The notes under the pieces: generated by a model
The model's input: the letters and a program-made list of their open reading frames with translations, nothing else
Told to the model about the DNA's origin: nothing
The model's database searches: none
Program-made: the position numbers and the translations under genes
From: CAWATZ01 sp963784995
GTDB taxonomy: Bacteria > Planctomycetota > Planctomycetia > Gemmatales > Gemmataceae
Assembly (NCBI GenBank): GCA_963784995.1
Contig: CAWATZ010000001.1
Coordinates: 310,001 to 374,000 of the forward strand
DNA length: 64,000 nucleotides
Reading direction: 5' to 3'
In this document: one piece after another, positions 25,441 to 33,978 of the stretch
How the letters are laid out: each line of letters starts with the position of its first letter
Position numbering within the stretch: the first letter of the stretch is position 1

Positions 25441-26349
25441 TTATTTCTTCAGGGCCCGCCGCAGCTTGCGGACCGTGTCCTGGATCACCGCCGGCAGCTT
25501 GCTTGTCAGCTGGTTGGTGCCCTCGAACCAGCCGACCGGCTCGGTGAAGATCAGGTGGACCTCAAGGAAGATCGCCCCCTTCAGGTTGGGGTCCTTCAGC
25601 CGGGTCGCCTTGACGTAGTAGCCCACGCCTTCGTAGGGATGCGCCGGGCCGACCGGCTTGACGCCGGGGCCCTCCTTGACCGCGCTCCGCCACTGGTTGG
25701 GAAAGGGCGAGCTGCGGGCAAAGCGCTCGTCAATCTCGGCGGCCTGCACGATCGACTCGGGCGTTTCGCTCCAGTAGGAGTGGCCGACGGCGTGGATCTC
25801 GACCCGATCCATCAGATTGGACGTGGTGTAGCCATAGACCTCGTGTTTTTGGTTCTCCGGGGCAATCGTGATGCCGTGTTTCTTCAGGTCCTCGGCGGTC
25901 AGCTCCTTGCCCTCGGCCTTGTTGCGATCGTTGCCCAGGGCCCGGTCCAGCACACTCTTCTCGGTCAGCTTCTTGAGGTTGCCGTGGGCGATGAAGTAAA
26001 GATCCAGCTGCCGGGCGGGGGCCTGCGAGTCGCCGCCCTTGACCGTTCGCAGCGGCAGCAGCAACTGCGGGGCGTTGATGGAGTCGTCGGCGAACACGCC
26101 AAAGTCGATGTCCTCGCCGATCAAACGCTTGATCACGGCGATCTGCTCCTTGCTGTCCAGTCCGTCCGCCATCCGCGGAGCGGGCAGGGGCGCCTGAACC
26201 TTGGCGGCAATGGGCACGCCCTTCTCGCGGAGCAGGTGGTAGAGCGGGTTGGCGCGTTCGTGGCCTGGCTCGGCAGATGACAAGGTGACAAGGTGACAAG
26301 GTGACAAGGTGACAAGAACAGCAAGAACCAACGGAAGCCACGTACGCAT
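25441..26349 (-). CDS. unknown secreted protein with octamer repeats in its signal peptide
   Basis: This 302-residue protein starts 'MRTWLPLVLAVLVTLSPCHL'. The hydrophobic core runs straight into residues encoded by a TGACAAGG tandem repeat ('LSPCHLVTLS'). The mature part is mixed alpha/beta with 'GEDIDFGVFADDSINAPQLL' and 'EIHAVGHSYWSETPES', and ends with a basic helix. No family is recognised. It is downstream of another unknown exported protein on the same strand (gap 47 bp, filled by the same repeat). The ATG at 26349 fits the signal peptide better than the frame's first ATG nine codons earlier. Confidence 0.6.
   Translation of the reverse strand: MRTWLPLVLAVLVTLSPCHLVTLSSAEPGHERANPLYHLLREKGVPIAAKVQAPLPAPRMADGLDSKEQIAVIKRLIGEDIDFGVFADDSINAPQLLLPLRTVKGGDSQAPARQLDLYFIAHGNLKKLTEKSVLDRALGNDRNKAEGKELTAEDLKKHGITIAPENQKHEVYGYTTSNLMDRVEIHAVGHSYWSETPESIVQAAEIDERFARSSPFPNQWRSAVKEGPGVKPVGPAHPYEGVGYYVKATRLKDPNLKGAIFLEVHLIFTEPVGWFEGTNQLTSKLPAVIQDTVRKLRRALKK
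26278..26316 (-). repeat. tandem octamer repeat (TGACAAGG) inside a signal-peptide coding region
   Basis: There are nearly five head-to-tail copies of TGACAAGG (plus-strand reading) within the start of the 25441-26349 gene. On the coding strand it reads CCTTGTCA units translated as Leu-Ser-Pro-Cys-His-Leu-Val-Thr. The unit length of 8 means copy-number changes would shift the frame unless three units are gained or lost. Confidence 0.8.
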
Positions 26350-26370
26350 GGGAACGCCCTCTTTTGCTTC

Positions 26371-26399
26371 TGTCACCTTGTCACCTTGTCACCTTGTCA
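26371..26399 (-). repeat. tandem octamer repeat between two unknown genes
   Basis: There are about 3.5 copies of TGTCACCT on the plus strand, inverted relative to 26278-26316. It contains the TGA stop (26397-26399) of the upstream gene and covers part of the leader of the downstream gene. Confidence 0.75.
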
Positions 26400-27293
26400 T
26401 CTTCCGGCGGAGCGCATCAGCTCACGCAGAGTCTGATCGATTTTGCGGGCGTCATCGGCGTCAAAGCGCTCCTGGGCCAGCAGCGCCCTGGCCTTGCTGG
26501 GGACGGGCAGCTGGCGTTTCCCTCGCGGGAGGCGTTCCGCGGCGTAGGCCCGGGGTTTGGGGATCGGCCCGAGGAACTCCCGGCCATCGACGTGCAGCGG
26601 GGCGTCCTCCCGCTTGTTCGGCGGCAACCATTCGATCGGCTCGGGGAGGGGGTCCTTCTCCTCCTCACGGTCGATCAACCAGACCAGCGTGTCCAGCCGG
26701 CCGGACCAGGGCCCCACCAGCAGGGCGTACCGCAGGATCACGTCCCGGTGTTCGTCGTGCCGCAGCAGCAGCGCGGGCGTGTCCAGCAGAGCGAAGGTCG
26801 GTGACCGTGCCCGCACGCACACCTCGCGCTGCTTGTTGTAAGCCCCCTTCAAGATTTGTCCGGGGATGAAACTCAGCCCCGCCCCCAGCTCGGCGTGCGT
26901 CTGAGGCGACAGCACCATGTCCTTGCCATCGACCGTGGTGCCCAGGCCCAGGGCCACCGCGTCCAGGACGTAGCTGGTGCGCAGCCCGCTCTTGCGGGGG
27001 GCCACACGCGCCACCGTGGTCATGAACAGGAAAGTGCCGTAGCGCCGGGTGGTGTCGTTTAGCTTGTGAACCGCACCGCTGGAGATGGTCGGCCGGCTCT
27101 TGATGACCAGGTGCGTCCAGCCCTCGGGGGCCGATTCCTCGATCACCGTGCCCGGCGGCAGCAGCTCGACCGGCTCGGCCGTCACGTCAAACCTGGGCGG
27201 CGGCACCAGGTACGGCTCGGCCAGCCACAGGGCCGAGGCACCGACCACCGGCAAGGAAAACAAGATCACCAGCACGCAGAGACAGCGTTTCAT
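26397..27293 (-). CDS. unknown exported or membrane-anchored protein
   Basis: This 298-residue protein has an N-terminal hydrophobic segment ('RCLCVLVILFSLPVVGASAL'), which could be a signal anchor or signal peptide. The mature part has beta strands ('RYGTFLFMTTVARVAPRKS', 'VVDGKDM'-like), a segment 'LVGPWSGRLDTLVWLIDREE', and a basic Arg-rich C-terminus. No family or catalytic motif is recognised. GAGGGGGGA lies about six bases before the ATG at 27293. Its stop lies in the octamer repeat. With the next gene it may form a two-gene operon of unknown role. Confidence 0.6.
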   Translation of the reverse strand: MKRCLCVLVILFSLPVVGASALWLAEPYLVPPPRFDVTAEPVELLPPGTVIEESAPEGWTHLVIKSRPTISSGAVHKLNDTTRRYGTFLFMTTVARVAPRKSGLRTSYVLDAVALGLGTTVDGKDMVLSPQTHAELGAGLSFIPGQILKGAYNKQREVCVRARSPTFALLDTPALLLRHDEHRDVILRYALLVGPWSGRLDTLVWLIDREEEKDPLPEPIEWLPPNKREDAPLHVDGREFLGPIPKPRAYAAERLPRGKRQLPVPSKARALLAQERFDADDARKIDQTLRELMRSAGR

Positions 27294-27313
27294 GGGCCAA
27301 TCCCCCCTCACGC

Positions 27314-28558
27314 TCAACCACTCCCCCAAGTTCGCGTCAATTCGATCAGCACCCGCACCGCCGTGGCCATCTCTTCCAGGCATGTCCACTCCAGCGGCGA
27401 GTGAATGTTATGTTCCCCCGTCGAGAGGTTCGGCGTCGGCAATCCCAGTTCGGTCAGGCGCGAGCCGTCGGTGCCGCCGCGAACGAACGTCTGTCTTGGT
27501 TCAATCCCGGCCCGGCGCATGGCCTGGTCCGCGAAGGCCACGGCACGCGGCTCCTTCGCCAGTCCCTCCGCCATGTTGCGGTACTGCGGCGTCACCTCCA
27601 CGTCGATCTTCGCCCCCGGGAACTCGGCCGACACCGTCCGGGCCGCCGCGCGCAGCAGGTCCGCCTCCTCGGCCAGTTTCGCGGTCACGAAGTCCCGCAG
27701 CAGGATTCGCAGCTCCACCTTCGCCACGCCGCCCTCGATCCGGTAGGGGTGCAGGAAACCTTCCCGGTCGGCGGTCGTTTCGGGAGAGAGGAGTTGCCGC
27801 GGCAGCCGATCGAGCAGCATGCCGGCCAGCCGGACGGCGTTGATCATCCGCCCTCTGGCGATCGAGGGATGGATGTTGACTCCGGTGACGGTCACGGTCG
27901 CCAGGTCGGCCGAGAACGTCTCCACGTCAATCTCACCCACGCCGCCGCCGTCCAGCGTGTAGCCGGCCACCGCTCCCAGCTTCTTCAGGTCCACGTAATC
28001 GACCCCGTGGCCGATCTCCTCGTCACAGGTGAAGCAGAGGCGGATGGGACCGTGCGGTATCTCAGGCCGGGCCAGCAGCTCGACCGCCGTTTCCACGATC
28101 ACCGCCACGCCCGCCTTGTCGTCGCCGCCCAGCAGCGTGGTGCCGTCCGTGGTGATGATCGTCTGGCCCTTCAGAGCCAGAAGCTCCGGATTGTCCTTGA
28201 CGCGCAGCACCTTGGGGGGGTAACCGCCTGCGGGTCGGCCGGCAAGGACGATGTCCTTGCCGTCGTAAGGGCTGTGGACGATCGGCTTGACGCCAATGCC
28301 GCTGGTTTCCGGCGAGGTGTCCAGGTGAGCGATCAGGGCGATCGTGGGAGCCGGGTGGGAGACGGTCGCGGGGATCGTCGCCAGGACAATGCCGTGCTGG
28401 TCCTGCTGGGCGTCGCGCAGACCGATCGCCCTGAGTTCCTCGACCAGCATCCGACCCAGTTCCAGCTGGCCGGGGCTGCTGGGGTAAGTACACGAGCGGT
28501 CGTCGGCCTGGGTCGAGACGCGGACGTATCGGCAGAAGCGGTCCAGCAGGGTCTTCAT
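27314..28558 (-). CDS. pepT: tripeptide aminopeptidase (peptidase T, M20B)
   Basis: This 414-residue zinc peptidase removes N-terminal residues from tripeptides. Metal and catalytic motifs are 'IALIAHLDTSPETSG' (HxD), 'TLLGGDDKAGVAV' (bridging Asp), 'CFTCDEEIGHGVD' (catalytic Glu pair), 'AGYTLDGGGVGEID' and 'STGEHNIHSPLEW' (last His). The internal dimerisation domain, with 'GVNIHPSIARGRMINA', is present. Length matches the family. The ATG overlaps the stop of nth (ATGA, 28555-28558), so the two are co-translated. Confidence 0.93.
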   Translation of the reverse strand: MKTLLDRFCRYVRVSTQADDRSCTYPSSPGQLELGRMLVEELRAIGLRDAQQDQHGIVLATIPATVSHPAPTIALIAHLDTSPETSGIGVKPIVHSPYDGKDIVLAGRPAGGYPPKVLRVKDNPELLALKGQTIITTDGTTLLGGDDKAGVAVIVETAVELLARPEIPHGPIRLCFTCDEEIGHGVDYVDLKKLGAVAGYTLDGGGVGEIDVETFSADLATVTVTGVNIHPSIARGRMINAVRLAGMLLDRLPRQLLSPETTADREGFLHPYRIEGGVAKVELRILLRDFVTAKLAEEADLLRAAARTVSAEFPGAKIDVEVTPQYRNMAEGLAKEPRAVAFADQAMRRAGIEPRQTFVRGGTDGSRLTELGLPTPNLSTGEHNIHSPLEWTCLEEMATAVRVLIELTRTWGSG

Positions 28559-29322
28559 GGCCGGGACTCCTTGGTCCGGGTCGAGGTCCCCGCACGCCTG
28601 CGTGACTCCGGCCGGCAGGCCGGCCTGCTTTGGGCGGGGGTGCGGGACTTGGCGGCCCGTTTCTTGCGCTTGGGTTTGTCGCTGACGCCGATCCGGGGAC
28701 AGAGGGGGGAGAGGGTACACTCCGCGCACAGCGGCTTGCGCGCGTGGCAGACCTGCCGGCCGTGAAAGATCATCCGGTGGCCGAACAGGGACCACTCGTC
28801 CTCGGGGATCAGGGCGTTCAGGTCGCGCTCCACCTTGACCGGGTTCTTCTGCACCGTCAGCCCCAGCCGTCGGCTGAGCCGGCCGACGTGCGTATCGACC
28901 GGAATGCCGGGCGTCTGAAAGGCGTTGCCGAGAACGACGTTGGCCGTCTTGCGGGCGACGCCGGGCAACTGGATCAGCTCCGCCATCGTCCCTGGCACCT
29001 GGCCGTTGAATCGCGTCACGATCATCTGGCAGCAGCGAATGATGTTGCTCGCCTTGTTGCGAAAGAAGCCGGTGGAGCGGATCAGCTGCTGCAGCTCGGC
29101 GGGGTCGGCCTGGGCGAAGGCGGCGGCGTCCGGATAGCGGGCGAACAGGGCGGGGGTGACCAGGTTCACGCGCTTGTCGGTACACTGGGCCGACAGGATG
29201 GTGGCGATCAGCAGTTGCAGGGGGCTGGCAAACGTCAGAGCGCAGTGGGCCTCGGGATAGAGCTGGGCCAGCTCCTGGACGATCGCGGCCGCGTGCTTCC
29301 GTTTTGGGTTGGTGTCCTTCAT
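28555..29322 (-). CDS. nth: endonuclease III (DNA glycosylase/AP lyase)
   Basis: This 255-residue base-excision-repair enzyme acts on oxidised pyrimidines. The helix-hairpin-helix with catalytic residues is 'LPGVARKTANVVLGNAF' (Lys) and 'IPVDTHVGRLSRRLGL' (Asp). The 4Fe-4S ligands follow as C-x6-C-x2-C-x5-C in 'CHARKPLCAECTLSPLC'. ATG at 29322 gives a normal N-terminus; the frame extends 14 codons further up. The last 50 residues are a basic Lys/Arg/Pro tail beyond the usual end of Nth, partly encoded by a dispersed repeat (28592-28628). Confidence 0.93.
   Translation of the reverse strand: MKDTNPKRKHAAAIVQELAQLYPEAHCALTFASPLQLLIATILSAQCTDKRVNLVTPALFARYPDAAAFAQADPAELQQLIRSTGFFRNKASNIIRCCQMIVTRFNGQVPGTMAELIQLPGVARKTANVVLGNAFQTPGIPVDTHVGRLSRRLGLTVQKNPVKVERDLNALIPEDEWSLFGHRMIFHGRQVCHARKPLCAECTLSPLCPRIGVSDKPKRKKRAAKSRTPAQSRPACRPESRRRAGTSTRTKESRP
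28592..28628. repeat. GCACGCCTGCGTG...GGCCGGCAGGC repeat, copy 2, within nth
   Basis: This is nearly identical to 25263-25300. It sits inside the 3' end of nth, where it encodes part of the non-conserved basic tail, so the gene appears to have been extended by repeat insertion. Confidence 0.6.
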
Positions 29323-29631
29323 TGGCGCATCGTACCAAACCAGGTCGGTCCGGGGACAGATCAAGCGAGTCAGCCCGAACTACCCCGGCAAGTGGGCTTT
29401 CCGTCCAGAGGACGTTACAACAATCCCCAGGGCCCACCCTGTGGTCGGGCTCGGTGAGCGGAGACCCTCGAATGATTATTGCCGCGTGGTCGCTCTTTTC
29501 TTACACTCCCCCGTCATTGCCTGGATGATTCCCTGAGCCGTGCTACTGTCCTGGTGACCCTTGCTGCACCGCTGTATACTCCTGGATGGGAGAGGTTTGG
29601 GGAGCAGACTCTGAACAGAGGGGAGAAAGCG

Positions 29632-32103
29632 TTGGCTAGCAGCGAGACACCATTGATGCAGCAGTATCGGGAGGTGAAGGAACGCTTCCAAAACGCGCTG
29701 GTGCTGTTCCGCGTCGGCGACTTCTTTGAATTGTTCGAGGCCGACGCGGAGACGGCCAACCGGGTACTTGGTCTGAGGCTGACCAGCCACAACACAGGCG
29801 CCGTCATGGCTGGCTTTCCGCACGACGCTCTGGACACGCACGTCCGCAAGCTGGTGCAGGCCGGCCACCGCGTTGCCGTCTGCGATCAGGTCGAGGATCC
29901 GAGCAAGGTCCAGGGTCTGGTTCAGCGCGAGGTGGTCCGCGTCCTGACCCCGGGCACGATCACTGACGACGACCTCCTCGATCCCCGGCGGCCCAACCAC
30001 CTGGCGGTCGTCTGGCCCGCCGGCGAGCAGGTCGGGCTGGCCTGGGCAGACCTGTCCACGGGCGTCTTCCAGGCCGCCGACGTGGACTGGCCACGCCTGG
30101 CCGACGAGCTGGGACGGATCGCTCCGGTCGAGTGTCTGCACGCCGAGTCGGCCCCGGTCCGGCTCACGGGTCTGCTCCGCGCCGCGGTTTCGGGAATGCT
30201 CCTGGTGGCCCGGCCGGACTGGACCTTCGACCTGGCCACGACCCGGGCCGCCCTGTTCCATCACTTCCACGTCCGCACTCCGGCCGGCTTCGGCTTTGAC
30301 GAACAGCAGCCGTGCTTGGTTGCCGCCGGGGCGCTGCTGCTCTACCTGCAGGAAACGTGCAAGGCAAGCCTGGGGCACTTGCGCCGGCCCAGGCCCCAGG
30401 GACGGCAGGGGCAGCTGATCCTCGATGAAGTGACCCGCCGCAGCCTGGAGCTGACGCGGACCCTGCGCGAGGGCCGGCGCGAGGGGTCGCTGCTGTCCTT
30501 CCTGGACCGGACCGTCACGCCGATGGGCGCCCGGTTGTTGCAGGAAAGTCTGCTGGCGCCGCTGACCGACCGGGTCGCAATCGAGGCCCGGCTGGAGGCG
30601 GTCGCCGAGTTCGTTGAGGGACACGGCCTGCGTCAGGAATTGCGACAGCGTCTGGAGCAGGTCGCCGACCTGCACCGGCTCAGCGCCCGGGCCGGCACCG
30701 GCCGGGCCGCGCCGCGCGACCTGGCCGCCGTGGCCCGGACCCTGCGCTTGCTGCCGCCGCTGCGGGCCCGGCTGGCGGAATCACGGGCCGGGTTGCTGCG
30801 CGAGCTGGAACGTTTCCTGGATACCTGTCCCGATCTGAGCAAGACACTGGACAGCGCCCTGACTGACGATCCGCCGGCGAACCCGCAGGATGGCGGTGTG
30901 ATCCGTGCCGGCCACGACAACCAGCTGGACGCGCTGCGGGAATCGGCCCGCTCCGGCAAGGAGTGGCTGCTCCGCTTCCAGGCCGAGGAGTCCGCCCGCA
31001 CCGGCATCCCCAGCCTCAAGGTGGGTTACACACAGGTCTTCGGCTATTACATCGAGGTGACGCACACCCATGCCGGCAAGGTCCCCGCACACTACAAGCG
31101 CACCCAGACGCTCAAGAACGCCGAACGCTACGTGACCTCGGAGCTGAAGGAACACGAGGAGCAGGTGCTGTCGGCCGAGGAGCAGCTGCGGCAGCGGGAG
31201 CAGGAGCTGTTCGTGGCCCTGCGCGAGCAGGTCGCGGCCCAGGCCGGCCGGCTGCAGCGGGCCGGGGACGTGCTGGCCCGGCTGGACGTGCTGACCGCCC
31301 TGGCGGAGCTGGCCAGCGCCCGGGGCTACTGCCGGCCGGAACTGAGCGACGAGCCGGTGCTGGAGATCGAGGAGGGGCGTCATCCGGTGCTGGACCAGAC
31401 CCTGCCGGCCGGCACCGTCGTCCCCAACGACGTCCGGCTCGGTCCGGACGCAGGCCGGCTGTGGCTAATTACCGGACCGAACTTATCCGGCAAGTCTACG
31501 TTTATCCGCCAGGTGGCCCTGCTGACGCTGCTGGCCCAGATGGGCAGTTTCGTGCCGGCGAAGCGAGCGCGGATCGGCATCACGGATCGGATCTTCACCC
31601 GGGTCGGTGCCAGCGACGATCTGAGCCGGGGCCACAGCACCTTCATGGTCGAGATGATCGAGGCGGCCAACATCCTGAACAACGCCACGCCGCGCAGCCT
31701 GGTCATTCTCGACGAGATCGGCCGAGGCACAAGCACTTACGATGGGGTGTCGCTGGCCTGGGCGATCACGGAGTATTTGCACAACCGCGTCGGCTGCCGG
31801 GCCCTGTTCGCCACGCACTACCACGAGCTGGCCCGGCTGGCCGACACCTTGCCGGGGCTGCGCAACTGCAACGTCCAGGTGCAGGAGGGCGACGGCGAGA
31901 TCCTGTTTCTGCACCGGATCGCCCCGGGCAGCGCGGACCGCAGTTACGGCATTCACGTCGCCCGGCTGGCGGGCGTGCCGGAGGAGGTGCTGAACCGGGC
32001 CCAGCATCTGCTGAGCGAGCTGGAGGGAGGGAAGCGGGAGAACGGCGGGACCGTGGCCCTGCCCAGCAGCCGGCGGAACAGCCGCGTCTTGCGGGCCAGT
32101 TGA
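29632..32103 (+). CDS. mutS: DNA mismatch repair protein MutS
   Basis: This 823-residue mismatch-recognition ATPase has the N-terminal mismatch-binding motif in 'LFRVGDFFELFEADAE', the clamp region ('VGYTQVFGYYIEVTHTH'), and the ATPase with Walker A 'ITGPNLSGKSTFIRQ', 'SRGHSTFMVEM', Walker B 'LVILDEIGRGTSTYDG' and 'FATHYHELA'. The P-loop reads NLSGKS where NMGGKS is usual; the lysine and Ser are kept. TTG at 29632 was chosen: GAGGGGAG sits just upstream and the protein then opens 'TPLMQQYREVK' as in the family. The C-terminus is short and lacks a visible tetramerisation domain. Confidence 0.95.
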   Translation: MASSETPLMQQYREVKERFQNALVLFRVGDFFELFEADAETANRVLGLRLTSHNTGAVMAGFPHDALDTHVRKLVQAGHRVAVCDQVEDPSKVQGLVQREVVRVLTPGTITDDDLLDPRRPNHLAVVWPAGEQVGLAWADLSTGVFQAADVDWPRLADELGRIAPVECLHAESAPVRLTGLLRAAVSGMLLVARPDWTFDLATTRAALFHHFHVRTPAGFGFDEQQPCLVAAGALLLYLQETCKASLGHLRRPRPQGRQGQLILDEVTRRSLELTRTLREGRREGSLLSFLDRTVTPMGARLLQESLLAPLTDRVAIEARLEAVAEFVEGHGLRQELRQRLEQVADLHRLSARAGTGRAAPRDLAAVARTLRLLPPLRARLAESRAGLLRELERFLDTCPDLSKTLDSALTDDPPANPQDGGVIRAGHDNQLDALRESARSGKEWLLRFQAEESARTGIPSLKVGYTQVFGYYIEVTHTHAGKVPAHYKRTQTLKNAERYVTSELKEHEEQVLSAEEQLRQREQELFVALREQVAAQAGRLQRAGDVLARLDVLTALAELASARGYCRPELSDEPVLEIEEGRHPVLDQTLPAGTVVPNDVRLGPDAGRLWLITGPNLSGKSTFIRQVALLTLLAQMGSFVPAKRARIGITDRIFTRVGASDDLSRGHSTFMVEMIEAANILNNATPRSLVILDEIGRGTSTYDGVSLAWAITEYLHNRVGCRALFATHYHELARLADTLPGLRNCNVQVQEGDGEILFLHRIAPGSADRSYGIHVARLAGVPEEVLNRAQHLLSELEGGKRENGGTVALPSSRRNSRVLRAS

Positions 32104-32112
32104 GAAACGAAT

Positions 32113-32171
32113 ACGAGCCGGAAGCGTCAGCGACGGTTCTCCGGTGCCCGTCGCTGACGCTTCCGGCTCGT
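32113..32171. repeat. palindrome (ACGAGCCGGAAGCGTCAGCG) downstream of mutS
   Basis: This is a perfect 24-bp inverted repeat with an 11-base loop, starting nine bases after the mutS stop. It is of the same design as 63382-63539 and 44063-44121 (…AAGCG(C/T)CAGCGA…), which points to a shared repeat family. It probably also works as a terminator. Confidence 0.75.
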
Positions 32172-32328
32172 CAGATCAGATCCAGTGCGGCTTCTGGATA
32201 ACCCAGACGTTGATGCTGTCCGTGCCGCTGCGATTTCTCTGTTGTTCGGTCCTGGAATGCGTTACCGTAGAAGAGGGGAACGGAACTGAAGCGTCCTTAT
32301 CTCGTTCTACTTCGCGAAGGGGAAGCGC

Positions 32329-33444
32329 ATGGGCAGGGAATCGCATCGCACTCGGATCACGCGGGCCGGCTTCACGCTGATCGAGTTGCTGGTGGTGATC
32401 GCCATCATCGCGATCTTGATCGGCCTGCTGCTTCCTGCGGTCCAGAAGGTGCGGGAGTCGGCGGCTCGCGCCAAGTGCCAGAACAACCTCAAGCAGCTGG
32501 CCCTGGCCTGCCTCAATTACGAGAGCGCCAACGGACTCATCCCGCGTGGCAACGAGTATCCCCCCTCGGCCAGTTTCGCCACCGGGGACAACGGGGCCAG
32601 CTGGATCTTCGTGTCTTTGCCATACATGGAGCAGGAGCCGTATTACCAGGCCGTCCGCGCCACCGGCAGCCTGACCAACGCCCTGAACGCGAACCTCATT
32701 CCCGCTCCGGCGTTTCCGTACGCGCGCTGCCCCAGCGACGGCTGGAGCACGAGCAACGGTCTCTTCTGCAACTACGTCGGCTCCTCGGGGCCGCAGTGCA
32801 ACAACACGCCCTCCGGCAATTGTGATACGCCGATCTTCCAGAAATACTGCAACGGTGCCGCCCAGAACCAGAGCGGCCCCGCCATCCCGCCGACCGTGGT
32901 CACCTACCCGGGCTACCAGGCCAGCGCCACCTGGGGCAGCCCCACGACCAGCGCCCCCCTCGATCCGAGCCTGCTGCGCGGCATGTTCGCCCGGGGCGGC
33001 ACCCTCGTGACGCTGAATTCCGTGACCGACGGCACCTCCAGCACGATCCTCATTGGCGAAATCCTGCCCGAGTTTGCCGAGTTCCAGCGCTGGACCACCT
33101 ACGGTTGGCTCTCCGGCAACGACGTCTCCCAGGGCCAGACGATCCAGCCGATGAACTACCCGATCGACCCGATCCCCTGGCCCAACCCGGTGCCTTATGC
33201 GGCCGACTGCGCTCAGGTCATCCCATCCGTCCCTCCCCTTCCCAGCACACCGCTCTGTCCGAGCGGGCCAACCAATTGCATCTTCAACTGGCACGTCACC
33301 TGGGGGTTCAAATCGCGCCACCAGGGCGGCTGCAACTTCGCCTTCGTGGACGGCTCGGTGCATTTTCTCCAGGAGACGATTGACCATCAGCTCTACCAGT
33401 ATCTCGGCTGCCGGAACGACGGCAACGCCGTTGTCGTGCCGTAA
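32329..33444 (+). CDS. DUF1559 family protein with type IV pilin-like N-terminus
   Basis: This 371-residue planctomycete-type protein has a prepilin-like start 'RAGFTLIELLVVIAIIAILI' (cleavage before Phe, Glu at +5), then 'AARAKCQNNLKQLALACLNYE', typical of DUF1559. The C-terminal 'HQGGCNFAFVDGSVHFL' is the H-x9-DG-type motif. These proteins occur in dozens of copies per planctomycete genome; their function is unknown, possibly surface appendages or export. GC is high and the frame intact. It heads a cluster with a lipoprotein and an FHA kinase on the same strand. Confidence 0.92.
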   Translation: MGRESHRTRITRAGFTLIELLVVIAIIAILIGLLLPAVQKVRESAARAKCQNNLKQLALACLNYESANGLIPRGNEYPPSASFATGDNGASWIFVSLPYMEQEPYYQAVRATGSLTNALNANLIPAPAFPYARCPSDGWSTSNGLFCNYVGSSGPQCNNTPSGNCDTPIFQKYCNGAAQNQSGPAIPPTVVTYPGYQASATWGSPTTSAPLDPSLLRGMFARGGTLVTLNSVTDGTSSTILIGEILPEFAEFQRWTTYGWLSGNDVSQGQTIQPMNYPIDPIPWPNPVPYAADCAQVIPSVPPLPSTPLCPSGPTNCIFNWHVTWGFKSRHQGGCNFAFVDGSVHFLQETIDHQLYQYLGCRNDGNAVVVP

Positions 33445-33493
33445 GGTGCTGGCCCGCCCTTGCCGACCTTCCGTCCCCCAAGAGGAGACGACA

Positions 33494-33949
33494 ATGTCTC
33501 GGATGCAATCCCGAATTATGACACTGGCCATTCTGGGGGCTTCGGTGCTGCTGGCGGGGTGTGGGTCGAAGCTCGTTCACGTCAAGGGAGTGGTCACCAT
33601 CGACGGCCAGCCGGCCGACCATGCCTTCGTGATGTTCACGCCGCAAGAGCCCGGCGGCAAGGAGGCCCACGGCTCCACCGACGCGGCCGGCCGGTTTCAG
33701 CTCTCGACGTTCCGTCCCGGCGACGGTGCCATGCCGGGCACGTACAAGATCACCGTTGCCTATTCCAGGGCGGACCCGAACGCGCGCGGGCCGATGTCGC
33801 CGCCGGAACCGGAGGACGCCGAGCGGAAGCCGGCGCCGGCCAGCACCGTGCTGCCGCCGATCTATACGCAGATCGACCAGACCGTGCTGAAGCACCGCGT
33901 TCCCGACGATGGCGACGTCAAGCTGGAACTGAAGACCGGTGCGCCGTGA
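33494..33949 (+). CDS. small lipoprotein with Ig-like/carboxypeptidase-regulatory fold
   Basis: This 151-residue protein has a lipobox 'SVLLAGCGSK', then 'VHVKGVVTIDGQPADHAFVM', 'TDAAGRFQLSTF' and 'PGTYKITVAYSRADPN', the pattern of a transthyretin-like beta-sandwich. Such lipoproteins often follow DUF1559 genes in planctomycetes. GAGGAGA precedes the ATG. The end 'DDGDVKLELKTGAP' recurs in a relic at 39505-39575. It follows the DUF1559 gene by 49 bp and precedes the kinase by 29 bp, so one transcript is likely. Confidence 0.8.
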   Translation: MSRMQSRIMTLAILGASVLLAGCGSKLVHVKGVVTIDGQPADHAFVMFTPQEPGGKEAHGSTDAAGRFQLSTFRPGDGAMPGTYKITVAYSRADPNARGPMSPPEPEDAERKPAPASTVLPPIYTQIDQTVLKHRVPDDGDVKLELKTGAP

Positions 33950-33978
33950 GGATGCCGAAGACAGGCGGAGAAGCGCCC

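Noticed and set aside
26278..26316. Tandem repeats considered as a CRISPR array
   Set aside because: The units are 8 bp and directly adjacent with no spacers, and no cas gene is present.
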